Both the position numbers and the translations under genes were made by a program. The notes below the pieces were generated by a model. That model made no database searches and was not told the DNA's origin. It saw nothing but the letters and a program-made list of their open reading frames with translations. A stretch of 64,000 nucleotides of DNA. Source: Orlajensenia flava (GTDB lineage: Bacteria > Actinomycetota > Actinomycetes > Actinomycetales > Microbacteriaceae). Shown in pieces: positions 44,419 to 52,952 of this stretch (the first letter of the stretch is position 1; each line of letters starts with the position of its first letter). Location of the stretch: contig NZ_SSSN01000009.1 of assembly GCF_004801905.1 (NCBI RefSeq), positions 186,001-250,000 on the forward strand. Direction: 5' to 3'.

Positions 44419-45633
44419 TCAGCCCAGCCATTCCCGGGCGACGGCGACGAGGGCGGCGACACCCGTCGTCAGGGTCGGCTCGATGACGGGTGCGAACTGG
44501 GCGGAGTGATTCGACGGGATGTCGGTGTCCAGCGTGCCCGCGGCCGCCGCACGGTCGTAGGTTCCCGGGTCCACGCACCCGAGCAGCCAGTACACCAGCG
44601 GGACCCCGGCCGCCGTGGCGAGCATGCCCACGTCCTCGCTGCCCATGAGCACGCCCGGGTCGATCACGCGAGGAGCGCCGAAGCGGCGGCGGAGCGCATC
44701 CGTCACCCGCCCGGCGGCGACGGGCTCGTTGACGGTCACCGGATACACCTCGCCGCTGCGGAACTCCGGCGCACGGGTGGCTCCCGATGCGTCGGACTCC
44801 GCCCGCACGATGCGACGCACCGACGCGTCGAGGCGCTCGCCCACCACAGGGTCGAAGCTGCGGATGCTCAGGCCGAGCGTCGCCTCAGACGGGATGATGT
44901 TGTTCTTGGTGCCGGCGTGCAGGGTGCCGACCGTCACGACGGCGGTGTCGGCGGGCGCCACCTCACGCGCGACGACGGTCTGGAGGCGCATCACCGTCGC
45001 CGCGGCCATCACCACCGGGTCGATCGTCTTCTGCGGGCGGGATCCGTGCCCGCCGCGGCCGAACATCTTCACGTGCAGCGTGTTGACGGCCGCCATGAAC
45101 GGCCCGGCATGCACTCCGACGAGGCCCGCCGGGAAGGGATTCAGGTGCTGCCCGAGCACGACATCGGGGTGCGGGATGCGGTCGAACAGCCCATCGACGA
45201 TCATCGCGCGCGCACCGCCCTCCCGCTCCTCGGCCGGTTGGAAGAGGGCGATCAGCGTTCCCGACCACTCGTCCCGCGAGGCGACCAGCTCCTCCACGGC
45301 GCCGATCAGGCAGGTGGTGTGCATGTCGTGCCCGCAGGCGTGCATGACGGGGACGTCCGTTCCGTCGGGGTCGACGCCGCGCGCGGTCGAGGCGTAGTCG
45401 AGTCCGGTGTCCTCGAGCACGGGCAGGGCGTCCATGTCCGCCCGCAGCAGCACCGTCGCGCCGTCGCCGTTCTCGAGAACGGCCACGACGCCCGTTCCGG
45501 CGATGCCGGTGGTGACGGCGAGGCCGGCGTCGCGCATCCGCTCGGCCACGATGGCTGCGGTGCGGTGCTCGTCGAACGACAGCTCGGGGTGGGAGTGCAA
45601 GTCGCGGTACAACTCATCGAGGGTGCTCGGCAT
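44419..45633 (-). CDS. M20 family amidohydrolase
   Basis: A 404-residue metal-dependent hydrolase of the M20D type (hippurate hydrolase/N-acyl amino acid amidohydrolase relatives). Metal-binding motifs are HACGHDMHTTCLIGA, ALFQPAEEREGGARAM and a C-terminal SNHSAQFAP. LHSHPELSFDE opens the protein. ATG 45633 is the family-like start; longer in-frame versions are not supported. Transcribed alone. Confidence 0.9.
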   Translation of the reverse strand: MPSTLDELYRDLHSHPELSFDEHRTAAIVAERMRDAGLAVTTGIAGTGVVAVLENGDGATVLLRADMDALPVLEDTGLDYASTARGVDPDGTDVPVMHACGHDMHTTCLIGAVEELVASRDEWSGTLIALFQPAEEREGGARAMIVDGLFDRIPHPDVVLGQHLNPFPAGLVGVHAGPFMAAVNTLHVKMFGRGGHGSRPQKTIDPVVMAAATVMRLQTVVAREVAPADTAVVTVGTLHAGTKNNIIPSEATLGLSIRSFDPVVGERLDASVRRIVRAESDASGATRAPEFRSGEVYPVTVNEPVAAGRVTDALRRRFGAPRVIDPGVLMGSEDVGMLATAAGVPLVYWLLGCVDPGTYDRAAAAGTLDTDIPSNHSAQFAPVIEPTLTTGVAALVAVAREWLG

Positions 45634-45906
45634 GCACTCCACTATTGCGCGGATGCCGCCAGCAGCGTTAGCGGAGTGCCGATTCCGGCGCTCACTTCGG
45701 GTCTTGCACTGCTCCGACGGACGGATTGTCGCCCCGCCCTTCGCGTCGCCGACCCGCCCGACCGGTTGCTCACGCTCGCCCGCCCCGGCCTCCGCGTCTC
45801 CGCAGCTTGCGTCGCTGCCCAGCTCGCGCTGCTCCACCGGACAGATGCACGCGCCGCGGCGGCCGCAACTGTCCGATCGAGCAGCGTCATCCCCGCGTCC
45901 GCGAGT
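45634..45906. other. Intergenic region with a long hairpin, no gene seen
   Basis: GCTGCTC-CAC-CGGACAG (45828-45844) pairs with CTGTCCG-ATC-GAGCAGC (45869-45885): 14 pairs around a symmetric 3x3 internal loop. A GC-rich self-complementary core (GCGCCGCGGCGGCCGC) is between. A degenerate left arm (TGCTCCGACGGACGG) lies near 45710. It may terminate the lacI-type gene. Confidence 0.6.
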
Positions 45907-46971
45907 TCAGGCTCGGGGTGGCGCGGTCGTTCCGCCGCGGTGGAACGTGCTGGTGAACCGAACGGACTCCGGCCGCTCGCCGGCGAGCATCCGTACCACC
46001 GCGTCCCCGGCCGCCCTGCCCTTGGCCTGCGACGGCTGCGAGAGGGTGGTGAGGTCGTAGTCCAGGCCGTCAACGGCCACCCCGTCGAACCCGACCACGC
46101 TGACGTCCCCGGGCACGGTCAGCCCGAGCTCCTCGGCCGCACGGATGACCCCGGCCGCCAGCAGGTCGCTCTGAGCGATGATCGCGGTCGGCCGGTCACC
46201 ACCGCCGCCGTCGCCGAGCAACTCGCGCCCCGCGATGACGCCTTCCTCGACGTAACTCGCCGCGGTGACCACGCCGCGCGCATCCGGGAAGACATCCCAC
46301 GCACCCCGCGCACGCTCGATCGCCGTCTCGACGGTCGACGCGTCCACTCGCGCGGCCGTCAGGGGTCCGCGGGCACGGGACGGCTCGAGCGGCAGCGCCA
46401 CGATGGCCACCCGCTCGTGCCCGAGCTCGCGGAGATGCTCGGCGCCGAGCCGGGTCGCCTCGCGGTTGTCCAGTGCGATCTCGGGAACGTCGTCGCCGGC
46501 ATCCCCCTCGATGACGACGGCCGGGATGCCCCGCTGCGTGAGCAAGGCGACCGAGCGCTCGAGCGTGGGGCTGCAGCCGAACAACACGACGGCGTCGAGT
46601 GGCGCCGTCTCGAGGCTGACCGGGGTGTCGCTGCCGGTCGTGCCCGTGAGCAGCAGCATGGCTGCGTCGATCTCGCCGATCGCCTCGGCCACGCCGTCGA
46701 GCATCGCGATGTTCACCGGATCGCGGAACGCCTCGCTCACGCGCTCATCGATGACGACCCCGACGATGCCGCTCCGGCCGCGACGCAGCGACCGGGCGCG
46801 CGGGTCGGGTCCGGCGTAGTGGAGCTCCTTCGCGGCGGCCAGCACCTTCTCGCGGGTGGCACCGGAGACCGGCCCGGTTCCGCTGAAGGCGAGCGAGGCG
46901 GTGGATGGCGAGACCCCGGCCCGCGCGGCCACATCCGCCAGGGTGGGTCGGGATGCCGTGTCGGTGTCCAT
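45907..46971 (-). CDS. LacI-family transcriptional regulator
   Basis: A 354-residue repressor. The N-terminal HTH is LADVAARAGVSPSTASLAFSG with hinge TREKVLAAAKELHYAGPDPRARSLR, then a periplasmic-binding-protein-like sensor domain ending VSVVGFDGVAVDGLDYDLTTLSQP. The effector is unknown. GGAGGATTC precedes the ATG. It diverges from the MFS gene, with tandem palindromic operators between. Confidence 0.92.
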   Translation of the reverse strand: MDTDTASRPTLADVAARAGVSPSTASLAFSGTGPVSGATREKVLAAAKELHYAGPDPRARSLRRGRSGIVGVVIDERVSEAFRDPVNIAMLDGVAEAIGEIDAAMLLLTGTTGSDTPVSLETAPLDAVVLFGCSPTLERSVALLTQRGIPAVVIEGDAGDDVPEIALDNREATRLGAEHLRELGHERVAIVALPLEPSRARGPLTAARVDASTVETAIERARGAWDVFPDARGVVTAASYVEEGVIAGRELLGDGGGGDRPTAIIAQSDLLAAGVIRAAEELGLTVPGDVSVVGFDGVAVDGLDYDLTTLSQPSQAKGRAAGDAVVRMLAGERPESVRFTSTFHRGGTTAPPRA

Positions 46972-47055
46972 GAATCCTCCGGCGATGAGGCTGCGGGTGG
47001 TGACTGTCGGGGGTGCCGCTTCAGTGTGACGTAGGCGATCGAGGCCGATTCCGGC

Positions 47056-47084
47056 TTGACCGTCTGCGTCTGGCTCGATATCTT
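47056..47084 (+). promoter_or_regulatory. Promoter of the MFS transporter
   Basis: -35 TTGACC (47056-47061), a 17-base spacer, -10 TATCTT (47079-47084). It is one of the few near-consensus -35/-10 pairs in the window. Confidence 0.65.
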
Positions 47085-47086
47085 AG

Positions 47087-47114
47087 TCGAATCGATTCGA
47101 TCGAATCGATTCGA
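47087..47114. promoter_or_regulatory. Two tandem LacI-type operators
   Basis: TCGAATCGATTCGA, a perfect 14-bp palindrome, occurs twice back to back (47087-47100 and 47101-47114). It begins three bases after the predicted MFS -10, so it covers the transcription start. Confidence 0.75.
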
Positions 47115-47147
47115 CCCCATCAGCCTCCTCAGCAGCCAGGATTAGCA

Positions 47148-48398
47148 ATGTCGCACGCCACCCCCGACACCTCCTCGACCCCCGTGACCCGCTCACGTCG
47201 AGAGCTCGTGGCGTGGCGCAATGCGATCTTCGCCATCTTCTTCCTCAGCGGCCTGTCGATGGCCACCTGGGTCGCCCGCATCCCGGCGGTCCGCGACGAC
47301 GCCCACCTCGCCCTCGTCACGGTGGGCTTCGTCATCCTCGGCATGTCGATCGGTTCCGTCATCGGCCTCATCGCCGCCCCGTGGATGATGGCCCGCCTCG
47401 GCGCCCGCCGCTCGATGATGGTCTCCCTGTTCATCGTCTCCGTCGGCCTCGTCATCGTCGGTATCGGCAGCACGGTGTTCGGCTCGCTGCCCGTGCTCAT
47501 CATCGGCATGGCGTTGCTGGGGTTCGGCAACGGATCCGTCGACGTCGCCATGAACGTCGAGGGCGCTCTCGCCGAGCGAGCCAACGGCAAAACGCTCATG
47601 CCGCTCATGCACGCGTTCTTCAGCTTCGGCACGGCGGCCGGAGCCGGCATCGGCGTGCTCGCATCCGCCATCCGCCTGCCCGTGCTGTGGAACTTCAGCA
47701 TCGTCGCCGTCCTCGTCGCCATCGCGATCGTGGTCGCCGTGCGTTTCGTGCCGGTCGATGCCGACGCCGAGGACACGGTGGCGGATGCGCCCAGCGTGCC
47801 GTGGCGGGAGCGGGTCCGCGAGAACCTGTCCGCGTGGGGCGACGTACGCCTGCTGCTCATCGGCGTGATCATGCTCGGAATGTCGTTCGCCGAGGGTGGA
47901 GCCAACGACTGGGTGGCTCTGGCCGTCGTCGACGGTCATGGCGGCGACAACACGTTCGGAGCCGTGGTGTTCGGCGTCTTCACGATCTCGATGACCGTCG
48001 CCCGTGTGCTCGGTGGCCCCGTGCTGGATCGCTTCGGTCGCGTCCCCGTCCTGCGGGTGTGCGCCGCGATCGGCATTGTCGGGCTGTCGCTGTTCATCTG
48101 GGGATCGGAGCCGTGGATGTACATCACGGGCACGGTGCTCTGGGCCCTCGGATGCGCGCTGGGCTTCCCCGTCGGCATGTCGGCGGCGGCCGACGACCCC
48201 AAGCGTGCGGCTGCCCGGGTGAGCGCCGTGGCCATCATCGGCTACTGCGCGTTCCTCGCGGGCCCGCCCCTGTTGGGCTTCCTCGGCCAGCACTTCGGCA
48301 TCCTGAACGCCCTCATTGTGCTGCTGGTGCTCATGGTCGCCTCGGGAATCGCCGCCCCCGCCGCCCGCGAGCAGGGCACCCGCGCGCCGCGCGCCTGA
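47148..48398 (+). CDS. MFS transporter (YbjJ/fucose-permease-like)
   Basis: A 416-residue membrane protein with twelve predicted helices. RNAIFAIFFLSGLSMATWVARIPAVRDD and ARLGARRSMMVSLFI, then LGFGNGSVDVAMNVEG and HAFFSFGTAAGAG, match the YbjJ-like group of the major facilitator superfamily. The substrate is unknown, but LacI-type control suggests a sugar or related metabolite. ATG 47148. Confidence 0.87.
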   Translation: MSHATPDTSSTPVTRSRRELVAWRNAIFAIFFLSGLSMATWVARIPAVRDDAHLALVTVGFVILGMSIGSVIGLIAAPWMMARLGARRSMMVSLFIVSVGLVIVGIGSTVFGSLPVLIIGMALLGFGNGSVDVAMNVEGALAERANGKTLMPLMHAFFSFGTAAGAGIGVLASAIRLPVLWNFSIVAVLVAIAIVVAVRFVPVDADAEDTVADAPSVPWRERVRENLSAWGDVRLLLIGVIMLGMSFAEGGANDWVALAVVDGHGGDNTFGAVVFGVFTISMTVARVLGGPVLDRFGRVPVLRVCAAIGIVGLSLFIWGSEPWMYITGTVLWALGCALGFPVGMSAAADDPKRAAARVSAVAIIGYCAFLAGPPLLGFLGQHFGILNALIVLLVLMVASGIAAPAAREQGTRAPRA

Positions 48399-48695
48399 CG
48401 CTTACGCGGCTCAACCAGGCCGAGCGTGCTGGTGTTCGCCCGCGCCGAGCGGGCTTGAGAGTCTTCCCCGCGCCCACCGCTGCCCTCACGTCCACGCCCG
48501 CGCCTACCGCAGCCTCCCGCCCTCCGGCCGTTGCACCGGCCTCCCCGTCCTCCGCGCCACTTCAGCGCCTACCCGCTCGCGGTCCCCGCACCTCCCCGTC
48601 CTCCGCGCCTTTTCACCGGCCTCCGCGCCAGTTGAGATGGCGCGGGGCCCGGCGAAGTGGCGCAGCGCGCCGGAGATCGCCCGCATCCGCCCGCC
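48399..48695. other. Intergenic region with CGCGCCA(C/G)TT repeats, no gene seen
   Basis: CGCGCCACTT (48563), CGCGCCAGTT (48624) and inverted AAGTGGCGC (48655) occur here. CCGCGCCA / TGGCGCGG forms an 8-bp stem around GTTGAGA (48623-48645). The same words recur at 61518-61578. Confidence 0.7.
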
Positions 48696-48701
48696 TAGAA
48701 T
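48696..48701 (+). promoter_or_regulatory. Predicted -10 box TAGAAT for nucS, leaderless
   Basis: TAGAAT, then CGACGG, then ATG 48708. The hexamer is the same as that of hemA, and the first three of the six spacer bases (CGA) are shared. Confidence 0.6.
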
Positions 48702-48707
48702 CGACGG

Positions 48708-49403
48708 ATGCGCCTCGTCATCGCCCGCTGCTCCGTCGATTACGCGGGCCGACTCTCGGCGCACCTGCCGCTCGCGACGCGGCTGCTCATGATCAAGGCG
48801 GACGGCAGCCTGCTGGTGCACTCCGACGGCGGCAGCTACAAGCCGCTCAACTGGATGAGCCCGCCATGCACGCTCACCATCAGCGAGCCGAGTGACGAGC
48901 AGCGCGAGGCCGGCGTGAGCGCACTCTGGACGGTCAGGCACGCAAAGACCGACGACCTGCTCGTCGTCTCGCTCTACGAAGTGCTGCATGATTCCGCGCA
49001 CGAGCTCGGGGTCGACCCGGGCCTGCAGAAGGACGGCGTGGAGGCGCACCTGCAGAAACTGCTCGCCGAACAGATCCACCTCCTGGGCGACGGGCACCGG
49101 CTCGTGCGTCGGGAGTACATGACGGCGATCGGGCCGGTCGACATCCTGGCGACGGATGCGGCGGGCCGCTCGGTCGCCGTCGAGCTCAAGCGCCGAGGCG
49201 ACATCGACGGGGTCGAGCAGCTGACGCGCTACCTCGAGCTGATGAATCGCGACCCGCGTCTTGCGCCGGTCGCCGGGGTGTTCGCCGCCCAGGAGATCAA
49301 GCCGCAGGCCCGCACGCTCGCGGAAGACCGCGGCATCCGCTGCGTGGTGCTCGACTACGACGCGATGCGCGGAATCGACGACGGCATAGCCCGCCTCTTC
49401 TGA
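48708..49403 (+). CDS. nucS: Mismatch-specific endonuclease NucS (EndoMS)
   Basis: A 231-residue nuclease that cuts mismatched DNA in the non-canonical mismatch repair of actinobacteria lacking MutS/MutL. The N-terminal dimerisation/DNA-binding domain begins [21 protein letters not shown]; the RecB-like nuclease core is [12 protein letters not shown] ... [22 protein letters not shown]. The last residues GIARLF resemble a beta-clamp-binding tail. Confidence 0.95.
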   Translation: MRLVIARCSVDYAGRLSAHLPLATRLLMIKADGSLLVHSDGGSYKPLNWMSPPCTLTISEPSDEQREAGVSALWTVRHAKTDDLLVVSLYEVLHDSAHELGVDPGLQKDGVEAHLQKLLAEQIHLLGDGHRLVRREYMTAIGPVDILATDAAGRSVAVELKRRGDIDGVEQLTRYLELMNRDPRLAPVAGVFAAQEIKPQARTLAEDRGIRCVVLDYDAMRGIDDGIARLF

Positions 49404-49640
49404 CCGGCTTCCCGGCCTCCTGGTCCGCCCGCCCCATACCCTTCCCCCCGCCGCCTCCACCTCCGCCGCCTCTGGTCTCTGAGTTGACGCAAAACGTCGG
49501 CTTCCGCCGCTCGCACCGACGATCTGCGTCAACTCGAGTACCGCCGATATGCGTCGACTCGAACAAAAGGGGCCACGCCGCACGACGCGCCGCCGTAATC
49601 CGCCGGCAGAGCCATCCCATCCGACGCAATCCGAGAATTT
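49404..49640. repeat. Nested inverted repeat downstream of nucS; no gene seen
   Basis: Outer arms GAGTTGACGCA (49481-49491) and TGCGTCAACTC (49525-49535), 11-bp perfect; inner arms CGTCGG (49495-49500) and CCGACG (49516-49521). A third arm with one mismatch, TGCGTCGACTC, is at 49550-49560. Confidence 0.8.
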
Positions 49641-49672
49641 ACTTACATCTCAGTAAGTGTCCTCGCTAGCAT
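49641..49672 (+). promoter_or_regulatory. Putative operator-promoter of the beta-helix protein
   Basis: ACTTAC-ATCTCA-GTAAGT (49641-49658) is an inverted repeat. A -10-like TAGCAT (49667-49672) follows, with TTACAT (49643-49648) 18 bases upstream as a possible -35. The palindrome therefore overlaps the predicted -35. Confidence 0.45.
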
Positions 49673-49687
49673 GTGCAGCAGTGCGCC

Positions 49688-49714
49688 CTGAACGGGGGCG
49701 CCGTTCAAGGGAGA
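49688..49714 (+). promoter_or_regulatory. Possible ribosome-binding-site hairpin
   Basis: CCCTGAACGG and CCGTTCAAGGG pair with one bulged base around a GGGCG loop. The 3' arm ends in AAGGG, the beginning of the AAGGGAG ribosome-binding site for the GTG at 49722. Confidence 0.4.
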
Positions 49715-49721
49715 ACATGCC

Positions 49722-52148
49722 GTGTCTCGAGCTCTTCGAAGCGTGGGGGTGGGCGTCGCGGTGGCAGCGGTCGTCGCCGGATCCAGCGCTTTCGCCCTAC
49801 CGGCCCTGGCCGATCCGAGCGGGCCGGACTTCGGTCCCAACGTGACCGTCTTCGACCCGAGCTGGTCGACCGACGACATCAACGCCGCCTTCGTCGCGGC
49901 CTCGCACGAGAGCGAGTTCAGCCAGAACCGGCACGCGTTCTTCTTCAAGCCCGGCACCTACGGCAGCGCGGCTGGCGAGAACGACCCGGCGACGGCCACC
50001 GACATCGTCAACGGTCAGATCGGCTACTACACCTCTGTCGCCGGACTCGGCGCGACCCCCGATGACGTCACCATCAACGGCGCCGTCCACTCGGAGGGCC
50101 GAGCTCCGACCGACCGCTGCCCATGGGACGGCGGCGAGGGCGACACCGCCCTGACCAACTTCTGGCGCTCACTCAGCAACGTGGCGATCAACCCCATCCA
50201 GCGACCGGTGGCCGACGACCTCGGCCAGCCGGGCGCCTGCTATCCGCCCGCCCTGTTCCCCGAGGGTGGAGCGGATGCGCACCAGATGCGCTGGGCGGTC
50301 TCGCAGGCAGCGCCGCTGCGTCGGGTGCACATCGAGGGCAACCTCTCGATCTTCCCGCACTTCGGCGGCTACTCCAGCGGCGGCTTCCTCGCCGACAGCA
50401 AGATCGACGGAACCGTACAGGCCGGCTCGCAGCAGCAGTGGTACACCCGCAACTCCACCATTGGCGGCTTCGACGGCGGGGCGTGGAACATGGTCTTCTC
50501 GGGCGTCCAGGGCGCCCCGGCGCAGAACTTCGCCGAACCCAAGACCGGCGGAGGCACCGGCATCGTCACGGCTGAGGACACCACTCGCGTCAGTCGCGGT
50601 GCGCCGTATCTCTACCTGGACGGCAATGACTACAAGGTCTTCGTGCCGAAGGCGGAGGCCGACTCGAGTGGCCCGGACTGGTCGACGGATGCCGCTCACG
50701 GCGACTCCATCGACATCGCCGACTTCTACATCGCCCACGAGGGCGACTCGGCGGCCACCATCAACGCGGCGCTCGCGGCGGGCAAGAACCTCCTGCTGAC
50801 GCCCGGCGTTTACCACCTCGCCGACACGCTCCACGTCACCCGCGCAGACACGGTCGTGCTCGGCATCGGCCTGGCATCACTCACGCCCGACAACGGGACG
50901 TCGGCCATCGAGGTCGGCGACGTCAGCGGCGTGAAGATCGCCGGCATCACCGTCGACGCCGGCGCCACCAACTCGGCGACCCTCATCAAGGTCGGACCGA
51001 CGGATGCCGCGCACAGCGAAGCAGCCGACCCCACCACGCTCTCCGACGTGTTCATCCGCGTCGGCGGACCGTGGGCAGGCAACGCCACGACGAGCATCGA
51101 GGTCAACAGCGACCACGTGCTGCTCGACCACATCTGGGCCTGGCGAGCCGACCACGGCCTGGGCGGCAGCGGAACCTGGACCGGCAGCACCGGCGACCAC
51201 GGCCTCGTGGTCAACGGCGACGACGTGACGGCGACCGGCCTGTTCGTGGAGCACTACCAGAAGAACCAGGTGCTCTGGAACGGCAACGGCGGATCGACCA
51301 CCTTCTACCAGAGCGAGATTCCCTACGAGGTGCCCGACCAGGCCTCGTGGATGGACGGCACACGCAACGGCTACGCCTCATACCGGGTGGCCGACTCCGT
51401 CACGAGCCACCACGCGGTGGGAATGGGCGTGTACTCCTTCTTCAACCAGGGCGTCCCGGTGCTGCTCGAGAGCGGCATTCAGGCGCCGAAGTCGAAGAAC
51501 GTCACGTTCGAGTCGATGACGAGCGTCTTCCTCAGCGGATCGGGCGGCATCTCCCACGTCATCAACGACGCGGGTGCACCCGTCATCGGCAGCTACGCCA
51601 CAGCACAGCTCGCGAGCTACCCGCCGGCGGACACCACCGCTCCGACGGTCGCGCTGACGGCGACCCCCGCCGCACCGAACGGCAGCAACGGCTGGTACAC
51701 CAGCCCGGTCACGCTCACCGCATCCGGAACCGACGACTACACGCCGGGACCAACCTTCGAGGCGAGCGTCGACGGGGCGGCCTGGGCACCGCTCACGGGC
51801 TCGGTGACACTGGCCGACGGCAACCACACCGTGCTGGTGCGGTCGGTCGACGCCTCGGGCAACACGTCAGACGCGGTCACGTGGACCGGCAAGGTCGACA
51901 CGAAGGCGCCGAAGGTGTCGGCGGGCGGCAAGGGCAAGACGGTCGTGCTTACGGGAACGGATGCCGGTTCCGGCGTCGCGACCATCCAGTACGCCGACTC
52001 GCTGACGGCCGTGCTGAAGGGGCAGTGGAAGACCTACACCGGCCCGATCACCCTTCAGCCGGGCCTGCGCATCGTAGCCTTCCGGGCCACGGATGTCGCC
52101 GGCAACACGTCCAAGCTGGACGCCGTCGTCAGGGTCGTCCTGCGCTGA
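49722..52148 (+). CDS. Secreted right-handed beta-helix (GH55/pectate-lyase-like) protein
   Basis: An 808-residue exported protein. Signal peptide residues 1 to about 30 (VAVAAVVAGSSAFALPALADPS). The region to about 640 has repeated beta-helix rungs with two parallel blocks, DDINAAFVAASHESEFSQNRHAFFF and DSAATINAALAAGKNLLLTPGVYHLAD, as in GH55 beta-1,3-glucanases. DHIWAWRADHGLGG and GDDVTATGLFVEHYQKNQVLWNG follow. C-terminal Ig-like/OmpL47-type domains (about 645-808) are present. Glucan or other polysaccharide degradation is inferred; the catalytic residues were not assigned. Confidence 0.75.
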   Translation: MSRALRSVGVGVAVAAVVAGSSAFALPALADPSGPDFGPNVTVFDPSWSTDDINAAFVAASHESEFSQNRHAFFFKPGTYGSAAGENDPATATDIVNGQIGYYTSVAGLGATPDDVTINGAVHSEGRAPTDRCPWDGGEGDTALTNFWRSLSNVAINPIQRPVADDLGQPGACYPPALFPEGGADAHQMRWAVSQAAPLRRVHIEGNLSIFPHFGGYSSGGFLADSKIDGTVQAGSQQQWYTRNSTIGGFDGGAWNMVFSGVQGAPAQNFAEPKTGGGTGIVTAEDTTRVSRGAPYLYLDGNDYKVFVPKAEADSSGPDWSTDAAHGDSIDIADFYIAHEGDSAATINAALAAGKNLLLTPGVYHLADTLHVTRADTVVLGIGLASLTPDNGTSAIEVGDVSGVKIAGITVDAGATNSATLIKVGPTDAAHSEAADPTTLSDVFIRVGGPWAGNATTSIEVNSDHVLLDHIWAWRADHGLGGSGTWTGSTGDHGLVVNGDDVTATGLFVEHYQKNQVLWNGNGGSTTFYQSEIPYEVPDQASWMDGTRNGYASYRVADSVTSHHAVGMGVYSFFNQGVPVLLESGIQAPKSKNVTFESMTSVFLSGSGGISHVINDAGAPVIGSYATAQLASYPPADTTAPTVALTATPAAPNGSNGWYTSPVTLTASGTDDYTPGPTFEASVDGAAWAPLTGSVTLADGNHTVLVRSVDASGNTSDAVTWTGKVDTKAPKVSAGGKGKTVVLTGTDAGSGVATIQYADSLTAVLKGQWKTYTGPITLQPGLRIVAFRATDVAGNTSKLDAVVRVVLR

Positions 52149-52172
52149 TCGAAGCACCATCATCGACGGGAC

Positions 52173-52196
52173 CGCCCGGGCCGAAACGCCCGGGCG
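52173..52196 (+). terminator. Hairpin terminator after the beta-helix gene
   Basis: CGCCCGGGC / GCCCGGGCG, a perfect 9-bp stem with loop CGAAAC, 25 bases after the stop. Confidence 0.8.
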
Positions 52197-52226
52197 TTCC
52201 CACCCCCCGAACAGGAGTTCTCGACC

Positions 52227-52949
52227 ATGCACCCAGATTCCTCGCCTACCATTGCGGGCGTGAGTACTACCCCGATCCTTTCCCCTCCCACGGCGGCCAC
52301 CCGAACCTGGACCGCCGTCCTCTTCGACCTCGACGGCACCATCCTCGACTCGGCGCGCTCCATCACGGGCGCCCTCGAGGTGACCTTCACCGAGCTCGGC
52401 CTGCCGGTTCCCACCCAGGACGAGCTGATGGCTTACGTCGGCCCGCCTCTGCTCGACTCGCTCAAGAGCCTCGCCGGGCTGAGCGACGCCGACGCCTGGA
52501 ACGCCCTCGCGCTGTACCGCTCGCACTACGAGAAGGACGCGACCCGCACGGCCGTCTTCCCCGGCGTCGCCGGACTTCTCGAGCGCCTGCAACGGGCCGG
52601 CATGCCCGTCGCTCTGGCCACCAGCAAGCCCGAGCGCGTCGCCCGCACCCTGCTGGAGCACTTCGGCCTCACGAAGTACTTCACCGCGATCGCCGGAGCA
52701 TCCGACGATGAGTCGCGCAGCGCCAAGAGCGACATCGTCGCGGATGCCATCGAGCACCTGCGTCACGCCGGTGTCGACACCGAGCGCGCCGTCATGGTCG
52801 GCGACCGCGGCTACGACGTCGTGGGCGCGGCAGCCAACGACATCCCGACCATCCTCGTCGAATGGGGCTACGGCTCCCCCGTCGAGGCGGTCGAGGCGAT
52901 CTCCACGGCGCACTCGGTCGACCAGCTCTGCAAGAAGCTGCTCGGCTGA
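52227..52949 (+). CDS. HAD-superfamily hydrolase, phosphoglycolate-phosphatase-like
   Basis: Up to 240 residues. HAD motifs: LFDLDGTILDS (nucleophile Asp), ALATSKPERV, the Lys region, and MVGDRGYDVVGA. The alpha-helical cap fits the Gph/PpaX branch; the substrate is unknown. Two starts are possible: ATG 52227 with AGGAG nine bases upstream, or GTG 52260 with a -10-like TACCAT seven bases upstream. The terminator at 52173-52196 leaves little room for a promoter for the first, so a leaderless start at 52260 is plausible. Confidence 0.87.
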   Translation: MHPDSSPTIAGVSTTPILSPPTAATRTWTAVLFDLDGTILDSARSITGALEVTFTELGLPVPTQDELMAYVGPPLLDSLKSLAGLSDADAWNALALYRSHYEKDATRTAVFPGVAGLLERLQRAGMPVALATSKPERVARTLLEHFGLTKYFTAIAGASDDESRSAKSDIVADAIEHLRHAGVDTERAVMVGDRGYDVVGAAANDIPTILVEWGYGSPVEAVEAISTAHSVDQLCKKLLG

Positions 52950-52952
52950 CCC

